Assembly: GCA_030826265.1 (NCBI GenBank) | Contig: JAPJOH010000014.1 | Location: forward strand, 1 to 60,763 | From: Collinsella aerofaciens | GTDB lineage: Bacteria; Actinomycetota; Coriobacteriia; Coriobacteriales; Coriobacteriaceae | DNA length: 60,763 nt | Direction: 5' to 3' | Shown here: piece by piece, positions 9,243 to 17,243 of the stretch | Position numbering within the stretch: position 1 is the first letter of the stretch | Layout: the number at the start of each line of letters is the position of its first letter | The notes under the pieces: generated by a model | What the model was told of the DNA's origin: nothing | The model's input: the letters and a program-made list of their open reading frames with translations, nothing else | The model's database searches: none | Program-made: the position numbers and the translations under genes

Positions 9243-9302
9243 GGCGCACACCTCCAAGGCGACTTTATCGCCATATCCCCTGGAGTGTGCGCCTCTTTTG
9301 TT
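9243..9302 (+). terminator. Terminator (possibly partial) after agaD
   Basis: Long stem GGCGCACACCTCCA / TGGAGTGTGCGCC with an inner GGCGA-CTTTA-TCGCC hairpin, followed by a T-rich tail. It separates the permease genes from the TPR-like gene and IIA, so these may be expressed at a lower level or from their own promoter. Confidence 0.75.
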
Positions 9303-9388
9303 TTGTCGGACACCGCTGTTCATAGGCGGTTATGCAGTCATCGTGTTCGATTAATTCCTTAAGGCTGCCTTGAAGGGAATATAGTGCA

Positions 9389-10012
9389 ATGCCATTTTGG
9401 ATCGTCCTGTTTATTTGTGTTGTCGTGGCTTATTTCGCTGTGACCGAAGGAGCGAAAAAATACTTCGATATGAAATTGCAGGTATTGTTTAACTTGGGCT
9501 TATACCAAGATTGCATAGACCTGCTCGATCGCAAACTTGCGCGCATAGTAATGTCTACGTATAAGCAGTATTACCTGCGTTTCACGATCTATGAAGCTGC
9601 TGATATGGACGCATATGCAGATCGAATGCTTGACCACTTGCTGGAGATGCCGTGCAGCGACAAACAACGTCGACAGCTTGCGGTTCGCGCCTTTAATTTC
9701 TATATCAAGACGGGTGACCGGAAGCGGGCGGCGTCCATGTTGGAAGAGATGCGCCCCATCGTGTCGAAGGGCATTTTGGCGGACAGTCAATTAACCTACG
9801 ACATAGTCTTTTGCCGTCGGCATGATAAGATCGATGAGATGGAAGCTATGCTGGATACGAGCGACCTTGGGTTACGCGGAAAGCTCTATCTGCTGCTTTC
9901 ATATCAATATGAGAGCAGCGGGAACAAGGGCGAAGCACTTAGATATCGCAACCTTGAAAAGCAGCTTAGAGACGCTCACAGACCTCCCACGATAAAACAA
10001 AATACTCACTAA
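9389..10012 (+). CDS. Membrane-anchored TPR-like protein of unknown function
   Basis: I do not recognise a named family. The 207-residue protein begins with one membrane helix (PFWIVLFICVVVAYFAV, residues 2-18) followed by helical repeats with a TPR-like pattern (LGLYQDCIDLLDRKLA, YKQYYLRFTIYEAADMDAYADRML, DRKRAASMLEEM, SSGNKGEALRYRNL). The soluble part is therefore probably cytosolic and protein-binding. The start follows a GAAGGGAAT site. Base composition is lower in GC than the flanking permease genes. It sits between EIID and EIIA of one PTS, where no such protein is standard, so it may modulate that transporter; this is inference from position only. Confidence 0.7.
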   Translation: MPFWIVLFICVVVAYFAVTEGAKKYFDMKLQVLFNLGLYQDCIDLLDRKLARIVMSTYKQYYLRFTIYEAADMDAYADRMLDHLLEMPCSDKQRRQLAVRAFNFYIKTGDRKRAASMLEEMRPIVSKGILADSQLTYDIVFCRRHDKIDEMEAMLDTSDLGLRGKLYLLLSYQYESSGNKGEALRYRNLEKQLRDAHRPPTIKQNTH

Positions 10013-10093
10013 ACTTTAATGATGCAGTGGTCGTAAGAGCCCTTTTGAGGGGTTCTATGGCTAGAGAAAGCGAACGGTAGAAAGGTAGATAGA

Positions 10094-10522
10094 ATGATTG
10101 GATTTGTACTAACTGGTCACGGTCAGTTTGCACCTGGTTTGAAAAGCGCTGTGGATATGGTCGCCGGCGAACAACCTAATTTTGAGGTAGTTCCTTTTGC
10201 GGGCTCGGAGGCGGTTACTTTTGGTGATGATTTGCGAACCTGCATTGCCAAGATGCGTCAAGCTTGTGATGGCGTATTGGTGTTTGTTGATTTGCTTGGC
10301 GGTACTCCGTTCAATCAAGCTATCCCAATGACGACTGAGCTCGATAACGTGACCGTTGTCACCGGAACAAATCTACCTATGCTGGTGGAGCTCGTTATGA
10401 CGCGTGCGTTTGGAGACCCAACGCTTGATGAACTTGCCGAACGCGCACGGGTCGTTGGTCGTGAGGGAGTCGATCTCAAGAAACTCGAGAGTGCTGACAT
10501 TGATGAAGACGATGAGATGTAG
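10094..10522 (+). CDS. agaF: PTS mannose/sorbose-family EIIA
   Basis: Cytosolic phosphocarrier of 142 residues that takes phosphate from HPr. The active histidine is in LTGHGQFAPG at residue 9, and DLLGGTPFNQA (about residue 66) is the conserved second motif. There is an acidic tail (SADIDEDDEM). It completes the IIB-IIC-IID-IIA set of this locus. The RBS is AGAAAGG. A GntR regulator follows after about 90 bases. Confidence 0.92.
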   Translation: MIGFVLTGHGQFAPGLKSAVDMVAGEQPNFEVVPFAGSEAVTFGDDLRTCIAKMRQACDGVLVFVDLLGGTPFNQAIPMTTELDNVTVVTGTNLPMLVELVMTRAFGDPTLDELAERARVVGREGVDLKKLESADIDEDDEM

Positions 10523-10609
10523 TGTCGCTATTAGCCCATTTATGGGACATGTTGGTGCGTTACCTGAAGGCTGAAGTATTGGTCAATTGCTCATTACGTG
10601 GAGAATATC

Positions 10610-11344
10610 ATGACGTGCACGAGGCACAGACAACCGCTATATGACCAGCTCGTAGATATTCTGATCGAAAAAATTGATCATGAATATCAGCCAGGTGATT
10701 TGATTCCGTCCGAACGTGAGCTTGCCGAACGTTTCGGGCTTTCGCGGTCGACTGTCCGGCTTGCAATTCAGGAACTTGAGTATCTTGGTCGGATTGTGCG
10801 AAAACAAGGTCGCGGTACGTTTGTTGCCGATCGACTAGCTCAAGCAACAAATCTTACCCAATCGTACAGTTTTACTGAACAGATGAAAGCGATGGGCCGG
10901 CTGCCAGAAACAACCATCTTAGAGTTCTGTGAAATGGAAGCAGATAAAACGCTCTCGATGCAAATGGGGATTCATTTGGGTGAAAAGGTATTAAAACTCA
11001 AACGTTTACGAATGGCAGATGGTATACCTATGATGGTTGAGCGTAGCTATCTTCCAGCAAGGCTCTTTATTTCACTCAAGCGTCCTCTACTCGAACAAAA
11101 GCCCCTTTACGATGTTATTGAGCAGGATTATCAGCAGAAAATTCGAGTAGCGGATGAGGAGTTCTCTGCGGGTATAGCACGTCCATGTGACGCTCGGCTT
11201 CTAGGTATTGGTGAGGGTGCGCCAGTTCTGGACATAGTCCGAACTACTCACAACACCCAAAATGATGTTGTCGAGTTCACGCTTTCGGTGGCTCGTGCGG
11301 ACAAGTTCAAGTACAGAATCTCTCACTATCGAGATACTTTGTGA
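10610..11344 (+). CDS. GntR-family (HutC subfamily) regulator of the GH35/PTS locus
   Basis: Regulator of about 244 residues with an N-terminal winged helix (LIPSERELAERFGLSRSTVR) and C-terminal UTRA domain (from about residue 90). The ATG at 10610 is chosen because GTGGAG is correctly placed before it; an in-frame GTG at 10598 is less likely. It is closely similar to the regulator at 1895 through both domains but is encoded with lower GC. It lies inside the operon it probably controls. The TGGTACATACCA palindrome at 4895 before bgaC is the likeliest target, shared perhaps with the paralogue. Confidence 0.88.
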   Translation: MTCTRHRQPLYDQLVDILIEKIDHEYQPGDLIPSERELAERFGLSRSTVRLAIQELEYLGRIVRKQGRGTFVADRLAQATNLTQSYSFTEQMKAMGRLPETTILEFCEMEADKTLSMQMGIHLGEKVLKLKRLRMADGIPMMVERSYLPARLFISLKRPLLEQKPLYDVIEQDYQQKIRVADEEFSAGIARPCDARLLGIGEGAPVLDIVRTTHNTQNDVVEFTLSVARADKFKYRISHYRDTL

Positions 11345-11457
11345 TCGGATACGAGTGCCCCAACGAAAGAAAAACAGCCTATGACTACTACCCGATTTAA
11401 CTTTTCAGATTAAGTCTTTGTATATCAGACAATTTAGTAAAGAAAGAGGTATTAGAA

Positions 11458-12624
11458 ATGTTCGAGAAGAGTGTCGAGGAGCTTACCGAGCTCGGCGCCC
11501 AGATCACCACGGCCGAGATTGCTCAGCAGCCCGAGCTTTGGCGTGATACGCTCAACATCTATCGCGAGAACAAGGAGGCCATCGAGGCCTTTCTGGCTGA
11601 GGCTCGCGCTATGGGCGAGGGCCGTCTGTCCGTTGTCTTCACCGGTGCCGGTACGTCCGACTACGTTGGCGATACCTGCGCCCCGTACCTGCGTCACGCT
11701 GGCAACACTGATCTCTACGACTTTAAGCCCATCGCCACGACCGACATCGTGAGCGCCCCGCGCGACTTCCTGCGCGCCGAGGATCCCACGCTCGTGGTTT
11801 CCTTTGCCCGCTCTGGCAATAGCCCCGAGAGCCTTGCCGCCGTTGCCGTTGCAAAGGAGCTCGTCCACAACGTCAAGTTCCTCAACATCACCTGCGCTCC
11901 CGAGGGCAAGCTCGCCGTTGAGTCTGCCGATGATCCCAACGCGCTGACGCTGCTCATTCCGCGCGCCAACGACAAGGGCTTCGCCATGACCGGTTCTTAT
12001 TCCTGCATGACCCTGCTCTCTACCCTTATTTTCGATACGGCCTCTGACGAGCAGAAGGCCGAGTGGGTCGAGACGATTGCCAAGATGGGCGAGGAGGTCA
12101 TCTCTCGTGAGCCTGAGATCGCCGATTACCTGGCTGGCGACTTCAACCGCGTGACCTACTTGGGTTCTGGCTCCTTCGGTGGCCTTGCCCAGGAGAGCCA
12201 GCTCAAGATCCTCGAGCTCGTTCACGGTCTGGTCGCTACTTCCTACGACACCTCCATGGGCTATCGTCACGGACCTAAGTCCTTCGTCGACGATAAGACG
12301 CTCGTCTTCGTGTTCGTCAACAACGACGCTTACACCCGTCAGTATGACATCGACATTCTCAACGAGATCGGTGGCGACGAGATCGCTCAGCACACCATCG
12401 CCGTTCAGCAGGAAGGTGCCACCGTCTATGAGGGTGAGTCCTTCACCTTTAAGGGCTACGAGGCGCTTCCCGAGGGCTACCTTGCTCTGCCGTTCGTAAT
12501 GTTTGCCCAGGCTATCAGCCTGCTCAACTCCGTGCGCGTGGGCAACACGCCCGATACGCCGAGCCCCACCGGCACGGTTAACCGCGTGGTTAAGGGCGTG
12601 ACGATTCACCCCTTCACCGCTTAA
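11458..12624 (+). CDS. agaS: AgaS-type sugar-phosphate isomerase/deaminase (SIS domains)
   Basis: Cytosolic enzyme of 388 residues with two SIS sugar-isomerase domains. In the AgaS family it converts galactosamine-6-phosphate to tagatose-6-phosphate with release of ammonia. Phosphate-binding stretches are visible: FTGAGTSDYVGD (about residue 60), FARSGNSPESLA (about 116) and YLGSGSFGGLAQES (about 231), then TSYDTSMGYRHGPKSF (about 260) as in GlmS-like domains. The RBS is AAAGAGG. It links the upstream PTS and NagA to the tagatose pathway served by LacC and the aldolase at 48.3 kb. Confidence 0.9.
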   Translation: MFEKSVEELTELGAQITTAEIAQQPELWRDTLNIYRENKEAIEAFLAEARAMGEGRLSVVFTGAGTSDYVGDTCAPYLRHAGNTDLYDFKPIATTDIVSAPRDFLRAEDPTLVVSFARSGNSPESLAAVAVAKELVHNVKFLNITCAPEGKLAVESADDPNALTLLIPRANDKGFAMTGSYSCMTLLSTLIFDTASDEQKAEWVETIAKMGEEVISREPEIADYLAGDFNRVTYLGSGSFGGLAQESQLKILELVHGLVATSYDTSMGYRHGPKSFVDDKTLVFVFVNNDAYTRQYDIDILNEIGGDEIAQHTIAVQQEGATVYEGESFTFKGYEALPEGYLALPFVMFAQAISLLNSVRVGNTPDTPSPTGTVNRVVKGVTIHPFTA

Positions 12625-12642
12625 TCGCGTCCCCCTGCAAGG

Positions 12643-12679
12643 GCGCCCGTCCGCTCATAACGGCGGGCGGGCGCTTTTT
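12643..12679 (+). terminator. Terminator after agaS
   Basis: GCGCCCGTCCGC and GCGGGCGGGCGC arms followed by TTTTT. nagA copy 2 therefore probably has its own promoter in the short gap that follows. Confidence 0.85.
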
Positions 12680-12741
12680 GTTTTACGTGAGCTGTGTATA
12701 AGCATCACCACAGTCAACTGCTTTAGAAGCAAGGAGTGCAT

Positions 12742-13911
12742 ATGAGCACGTACGCAATTAAGGCTGACAAGTTCTTCTTGCCGGCAGGCCCGCAGCTGGG
12801 CGGCTATCTCATGGTCGAGGACGGCGTCTTTGGCGCCTGGCAGGCCGACGAGCCCTCCTGCGAGATCAGGGACTACACGGGGTCGTGGATCGCACCGGGC
12901 ATGGTCGACACCCACATCCACGGCTTCTACAACCACTCGACTACCGATGGCGATCCCGAGGGCATCGATATCAGCTCGACCGAGCTCGCCCGTCGCGGCA
13001 CCACCAGCTGGCTGCCCACGACGTTCACCGATGGCGTCGAGCAGATCAAGGACGCCTGCGCCGCCATCGCCCGGGCCGACGAGGGCCGCGGCCCCGACTT
13101 CTGCGGTGCACGCATTCAGGGCATCTACCTGGAGGGCCCCTTCTTTACCATGAAGCACGTGGGCGCGCAGAACCCCGCTTATCTTATCGATCCCTCCGAG
13201 GAGGTCTTCGACCGGTGGCAGGAGGCCGCGGGCGGTCGCATCGTCAAGAGCGCCATGGCGGCCGAGCGCGACGGCGCCGCCGCCTACGCCGCGGCTCTGA
13301 GCGCAAAGGGCGTCGTGACCTGCATCGGCCACTCCGACGCCACCTACGATGAGTGCATCGCCGCCATCAACGCCGGCGCCAGCTGCTTTACGCATACCTA
13401 TAACGGCCAGCGCGGCCTGCATCATCGTGAGCCCGGTGTCGTGGGCGCCGCCATGTCCACGCCCGAGACCTACGCCGAGATCATCTGCGACGGCAAACAT
13501 GTGAACCCTGCCGCCATCAAGGCGCTGCTGCAGGCCAAGGGCTGGCAGCACACGGTGCTCATCACCGACTGCCTTGGCTGCGGCGGCATGCCCGAGGGCA
13601 GCTACACCAGCGGCGGCATGGACGTCATCATGAAGGACAACCTGTGCTGGCTCGCCGACGGCAAGAGCATTGCCGGCTCGGTGCTCACGCTTGCCCAGGG
13701 CGTCAAGAACATCGTCGACTGGGGCATCGCCAGCGCCGATATCGCCATTCGCATGGCAACTGAGGTGCCGGCTCGCTCTGCGCACATCGAGGATAAGTGC
13801 GGCAGTATCATGCCGGGTCGCGACGCCGACTTTGTCGTGTTCGACCATGAGCTCACCCTCGTCGAGACGTACGTTGGCGGCCAGAGCGTCGGCAACGCCT
13901 TTACCGAGTAA
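12742..13911 (+). CDS. nagA: N-acetylglucosamine-6-phosphate deacetylase (copy 2)
   Basis: 389-residue paralogue of the gene at 2770, nearly identical in protein and with all the same motifs (DTHIHGF, YLEGPFF, CIGHSDATYDE, ITDCLGCGG). Third codon positions are richer in G and C than in copy 1, so the copies have diverged mainly at silent sites while protein function was kept. The start follows AAGGAG. Placed after agaS, it would deacetylate GalNAc-6-P or GlcNAc-6-P from the GH35/PTS system, whereas copy 1 sits with the GlcNAc PTS. The two copies may serve different inducers rather than different chemistry. Confidence 0.93.
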   Translation: MSTYAIKADKFFLPAGPQLGGYLMVEDGVFGAWQADEPSCEIRDYTGSWIAPGMVDTHIHGFYNHSTTDGDPEGIDISSTELARRGTTSWLPTTFTDGVEQIKDACAAIARADEGRGPDFCGARIQGIYLEGPFFTMKHVGAQNPAYLIDPSEEVFDRWQEAAGGRIVKSAMAAERDGAAAYAAALSAKGVVTCIGHSDATYDECIAAINAGASCFTHTYNGQRGLHHREPGVVGAAMSTPETYAEIICDGKHVNPAAIKALLQAKGWQHTVLITDCLGCGGMPEGSYTSGGMDVIMKDNLCWLADGKSIAGSVLTLAQGVKNIVDWGIASADIAIRMATEVPARSAHIEDKCGSIMPGRDADFVVFDHELTLVETYVGGQSVGNAFTE

Positions 13912-13923
13912 CGATAGAAAAAG

Positions 13924-13955
13924 ACGGCGGGCCCGAATCTGCTCGGACCCGCCGT
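13924..13955 (-). terminator. Terminator of the flavodoxin gene
   Basis: ACGGCGGGTCCGA/TCGGGCCCGCCGT hairpin on the minus strand followed by CTTTTTC. It can also act on the plus-strand transcript only weakly, as no T-run follows in that direction. Confidence 0.75.
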
Positions 13956-13986
13956 ATGGGTTAAACGCTCAAAAGCACCTTCACAG

Positions 13987-14571
13987 TTACAGATTGTTAG
14001 CGATCTTCTTTGCCGTGCGCTTAACGCCGGCCACCAGGCCTCCTGCAGGATGCTCCTTCTCGTATGCTAGGCGCTTCTCACGCTTGGCGTACTCTTCGAC
14101 GATGATGTCGCCATACTCGTCTTCGATCTTGTCGAAGAAGTCGACGGCGCTCTTAATTTCCTCAGCGGTCGGGTGTCCCTTTTGGACACCGCCGGTGAGT
14201 TTGAACGGCCCCCGCGTATCAAAGCCGGGGCAGCCGTAGGCACCCATAAAGATGGCCCGCCTCATGCGGCAGATACCATCGATATCCTTGCCGTACCACT
14301 TGTTTTTGCCACCGTAGGTCATAAGGCCAAACACCTTGTCCTGCGGCTGCAGCACGTTCGTGAGCACACGTGCCATGTCCTTGTCGATCTCGGAGTAATA
14401 GATGCCCGTGGCAACACCGATTAGATGATATTCGTGCAGGTCGGGATACTCGTTTTTGCCGAGCGTCTTGACGTCGAGGGTATCGATCTCGGGGTGCGCC
14501 TCAACGATGGCGTCCACGAGCTTTTTCGTATTGCCGTGATGGCGCGAGGCGTAGAGGATGATGGTTCGCAT
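13987..14571 (-). CDS. Flavodoxin-family protein
   Basis: FMN-binding electron carrier-type protein of 194 residues. The phosphate-binding loop is YASRHHGNTKKLVDAI (about residues 7-22). VATGIYYSEIDKDM (about 53) and LMTYGGKNKW (about 83) correspond to the flavin-contacting loops. The basic C-terminal tail GVKRTAKKIANNL is atypical for small flavodoxins. The start at 14571 follows AAAGG; the longer frame upstream lacks a ribosome site. It is divergent from the lacX-like gene and has no evident link to sugar use. Confidence 0.8.
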   Translation of the reverse strand: MRTIILYASRHHGNTKKLVDAIVEAHPEIDTLDVKTLGKNEYPDLHEYHLIGVATGIYYSEIDKDMARVLTNVLQPQDKVFGLMTYGGKNKWYGKDIDGICRMRRAIFMGAYGCPGFDTRGPFKLTGGVQKGHPTAEEIKSAVDFFDKIEDEYGDIIVEEYAKREKRLAYEKEHPAGGLVAGVKRTAKKIANNL

Positions 14572-14728
14572 AAGAAGGCCTTTCAGCTGTAATTGCATCA
14601 ATGTCTGTATGGTGCCCCGTTGCATGGCTGGGATACCGGACACATCGATGAGCGTGCGGGTTTTGTCCCTTGGTCAGGGCCGAGACGGGTACTTGCGAGC
14701 AAAAAGCAGTTGTTCGAAAGGATGGGCA

Positions 14729-15610
14729 ATGGAATACGCTCTCTCCAACGATTCAATTTCTATTAAGGTGTCCACAGCTGGTGGTTCGTTTACCTCGATT
14801 GAGGCTGACGGACGCGAGTATTTGTGGCAGGGTGATCCCGCGGTGTGGTCCGGCCAGGCGCCGGTCTGCTTTCCGATTTGCGGAGGCCTGCGCGATGGTA
14901 GCGCCATGACGTTTGCCGGGCATCATGTGAAGCTCGCCCGCCACGGCTTTGCGCGCAAGCAGGAGTGGAAGCTGTTGAGCCAAAACGCAAACGAGCTGGC
15001 GATGTGCCTGGCATCTGAGGATAACGCTGCATTGCTGAGCGCTTATCCATATCCGTTTAAGCTCGTCGCCCGCTATACGCTCGAGGACGCTGCCGTGCGT
15101 GTCTCCTATGAAGTGACCAACGAGGGCGCCGAGGACATGCCGTTCTTTATCGGCGGTCATCCCGGCTTTAGGTGCCCGCTCGATGAGGGTGAGTCCTATA
15201 CGGACTACGAGTTGCGCTTCGAGAAAGACGAGGCAGCGGAGCTTTGCACCGCCGTACCCTCGACCGGATTGATTGATGTAGCTAACCGCTCCAAGAACCC
15301 CATGGTGGGAAAGACGCTGCCCCTATCGCACGAGCTCTTCGATTTCGCGGAGACCATCTTTGACGTGCTCGAGAGCCGTCAGGTCACGCTTTCCAAGAAG
15401 GGCGAGGACAAGGGCGTTCGCTTGAGCTTTGAGGGTTTCCCGTATCTCATTGTGTGGAGTAAGCCCGAGGGCGATTTTGTGGCAGTTGAACCCTGGGGCG
15501 GTCTTTCGACCTGTTCCGATGAGGATGACGTGCTTGAGCATAAGCGCGGCTGCCTTATCGCCAAGCCCAAAGAAACCATCGTGCGCTCGTTCACAATCGA
15601 GATTCTGTAG
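14729..15610 (+). CDS. lacX: LacX-like aldose 1-epimerase family protein (copy 1)
   Basis: Galactose-mutarotase-fold protein of 293 residues, similar to LacX of lactococcal lac operons, a presumed sugar or sugar-phosphate epimerase. It begins LSNDSISIKVSTAGGSF and has the family's EYLWQGDPAVWSGQAP and FPICGGLRDG stretches (about residues 28-55). RHGFARKQEW and FFIGGHPGFRCPL carry the probable active-site histidines, and VAVEPWGGLSTC lies near the C terminus. The start follows GAAAGGATG. lacC begins 60 bases downstream. The same lacX-lacC pair recurs at 39385-41255, nearly identical in protein. Confidence 0.85.
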   Translation: MEYALSNDSISIKVSTAGGSFTSIEADGREYLWQGDPAVWSGQAPVCFPICGGLRDGSAMTFAGHHVKLARHGFARKQEWKLLSQNANELAMCLASEDNAALLSAYPYPFKLVARYTLEDAAVRVSYEVTNEGAEDMPFFIGGHPGFRCPLDEGESYTDYELRFEKDEAAELCTAVPSTGLIDVANRSKNPMVGKTLPLSHELFDFAETIFDVLESRQVTLSKKGEDKGVRLSFEGFPYLIVWSKPEGDFVAVEPWGGLSTCSDEDDVLEHKRGCLIAKPKETIVRSFTIEIL

Positions 15611-15669
15611 TCGCATGTAACCAATTCGTTTTGCAAGGCATAAGGAGCCTGCGAGATAAGGAGCTAAAA

Positions 15670-16605
15670 ATGATCCTCACCGTTACGATGAACCCGTCCG
15701 TCGATACGCGCTATCAGCTCGATGAGCTCGTGATCGACGACGTCAACCGCGTGACGCCCGAAAAGACCGCCGGCGGCAAGGGCCTTAATGTGGCCCGCGT
15801 CCTGGGCCAGCTGGGCGACGATGTCGTGGCAACCGGCTTGCTTGGTGGGCATATGGGCGCCTATATGGCCGAGCTCATGGATGCCAATGGCATTAAGAAT
15901 GATTTTGTGCCCATCAAGGGCGAGACCCGCATCTGCCTCAACATCCTTCATGCCGGTAACCAGACCGAGCTGCTCGAGAGCGGCCCGACGATTGCCCCCG
16001 AGGAGCTCGATGCCTTTACCGCCAAGTTCGCCGAGCTTGCGAGCAAGGCCGATGTCGTCACCATCTCGGGTTCGCTGCCCCGCGGCGTCGAGGCAGACTA
16101 CTATGCCAAGATTACGGGCATTGCCGAGAACGCCGGTGCCAAGGTGCTGCTCGATACCTCGGGCGCTTCGCTCGAGGCCGCCCTTAAGTCCGAAATTAAG
16201 CCCGAGCTGGTCAAGCCTAATCTGACCGAGATCAACGGCCTTCTGGGCACGAGCTTTACCACCGACGATGTGGATGAACTCCGTGCCGCGCTCGCCTCTG
16301 ACGCCCGCTTCTCCGATATCCCCTGGGTCGTCGTATCCATGGGTGCTGCCGGCTCCGTTGGCTTCCACAATGGCCGTGCGTTCCGCGCAAAGACGCCCGA
16401 TATTCCCGCCGTTAACGCTACGGGCTCTGGCGATTCGACCATTGCCGGCTTCGCACATGCGATTGCTGCTGGCGCGGATGACGAGACGGTCCTGCGTACC
16501 GCCAACACCTGCGGCAAGCTCAATGCCATGGATCCCATGACTGGCCACTTGGTTATGGATCGTTGGGACGAGGTCTACAACGGCGTCGTCGTAACCGAGC
16601 TGTAG
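15670..16605 (+). CDS. lacC: Tagatose-6-phosphate kinase / 1-phosphofructokinase family (copy 1)
   Basis: PfkB-family kinase of 311 residues that phosphorylates tagatose-6-P (or fructose-1-P) with ATP. It begins ILTVTMNPSVDTRYQL and has the sugar-binding KTAGGKGLNVARVLGQLG (about residue 35) and GGHMGAYM. LLDTSGASLEAAL, VKPNLTEINGLLG and the catalytic NATGSGDSTIAGF (aspartate near residue 250) follow. AAGGAG precedes the start. Its paralogue is at 40320-41255. With AgaS upstream and the aldolase at 48.3 kb it fits the tagatose pathway better than fructose use. Confidence 0.9.
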   Translation: MILTVTMNPSVDTRYQLDELVIDDVNRVTPEKTAGGKGLNVARVLGQLGDDVVATGLLGGHMGAYMAELMDANGIKNDFVPIKGETRICLNILHAGNQTELLESGPTIAPEELDAFTAKFAELASKADVVTISGSLPRGVEADYYAKITGIAENAGAKVLLDTSGASLEAALKSEIKPELVKPNLTEINGLLGTSFTTDDVDELRAALASDARFSDIPWVVVSMGAAGSVGFHNGRAFRAKTPDIPAVNATGSGDSTIAGFAHAIAAGADDETVLRTANTCGKLNAMDPMTGHLVMDRWDEVYNGVVVTEL

Positions 16606-16629
16606 GAGCTCGGGTGTCGGCCCCGGCGT

Positions 16630-16798
16630 CGCTTGCTGGTTCATGTCGACGACAAGTGCAGCAGCATGCCGGGTCGCGACGCCGACTTTGTCGTGTTCAA
16701 TCCCGACCTTACCCTGGTTGAGACGCGGGCGTGCGGCAACAGCTTTGGAAATGCGTTCGCCGAGTAAGCTGCTTGCCGACGCTTACTGGCAGAAGTAA
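16630..16798 (+). pseudogene. Fused 3' remnants of nagA and yhcH
   Basis: Bases 16630-16767 encode DDKCSSMPGRDADFVVF...GNAFAE-stop, matching the last about 45 codons of nagA copy 1 with one codon lost. Immediately after, 16768-16798 matches the last ten codons of the yhcH-family gene (LLADAYWQK-stop). The order nagA, yhcH, GC-rich terminator, tRNA-Thr repeats that at 2770-4730, so this is what remains of a duplicated block after internal deletion. It is not expected to produce protein. Confidence 0.88.
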
Positions 16799-16858
16799 AG
16801 AACCACTCGGTGGAGCTGTTCGTCTGATGGCGTGATTCCCCTAGGAGAATCACGCTAC

Positions 16859-16912
16859 AACCCCGCCAAGCGTGTTTTCCCTAGGAGAATCACATTTGGC
16901 GGGGTTTTTGAT
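16859..16912 (+). terminator. Terminator after lacC copy 1 and the nagA/yhcH remnant
   Basis: ACCCCGCCAA and TTTGGCGGGGT arms followed by TTTT. Just before and inside it, TAGGAGAATCAC occurs twice (about 16843 and 16883), the first within a near-palindrome GTGATTCCCCTAGGAGAATC. Confidence 0.7.
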
Positions 16913-17010
16913 TTTGGGCGGGAAGCGATCGACGTGGCGATACATGGGTTGGCGCACATGCACTCAAATCGGCAACAAAAAAGCCGCCCGAAGGCGGCTG
17001 TCTTGTGCAA

Positions 17011-17086
17011 TGGAGCCAGCGACCGGGCTCGAACCGGTGACCCCCGCTTTACGAGAGCGGTGCTCTACCAACTGAGCTACGCTGGC
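17011..17086 (-). tRNA. tRNA-Thr (anticodon CGT), copy 2, CCA encoded
   Basis: Same 76-base cloverleaf as at 4655-4730, differing in one base of the anticodon stem (CCGCT/AGCGG, fully paired). The flanks, including the terminator and the promoter, are also duplicated. Confidence 0.95.
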
Positions 17087-17125
17087 GGCCATGTGGTGAC
17101 GCAGCTGAGGCGTCAACGGCTGTCT

Positions 17126-17154
17126 ATGATACGGGACATCGCAAATCCGCGCAA
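17126..17154 (-). promoter_or_regulatory. Promoter of tRNA-Thr (copy 2)
   Basis: On the minus strand TTGCGC, 17 bases, TATCAT. It is identical in layout to copy 1 and closer to the consensus at -10. Confidence 0.55.
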
Positions 17155-17243
17155 GTGTTCTGGCGGCTTTTCTCACTTTAAATGCACTAATATTGGAGAC
17201 GTGATGTCTTGCTCTTACGGGTCTCAAACAGAATGGGGTGGCG

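Noticed and set aside
4655..17086. A phage or ICE integrated at tRNA-Thr
   Set aside because: Two tRNA copies flank the segment but no integrase, excision gene or phage gene lies between. The flanking similarity extends into nagA and yhcH on one side, which fits duplication better.
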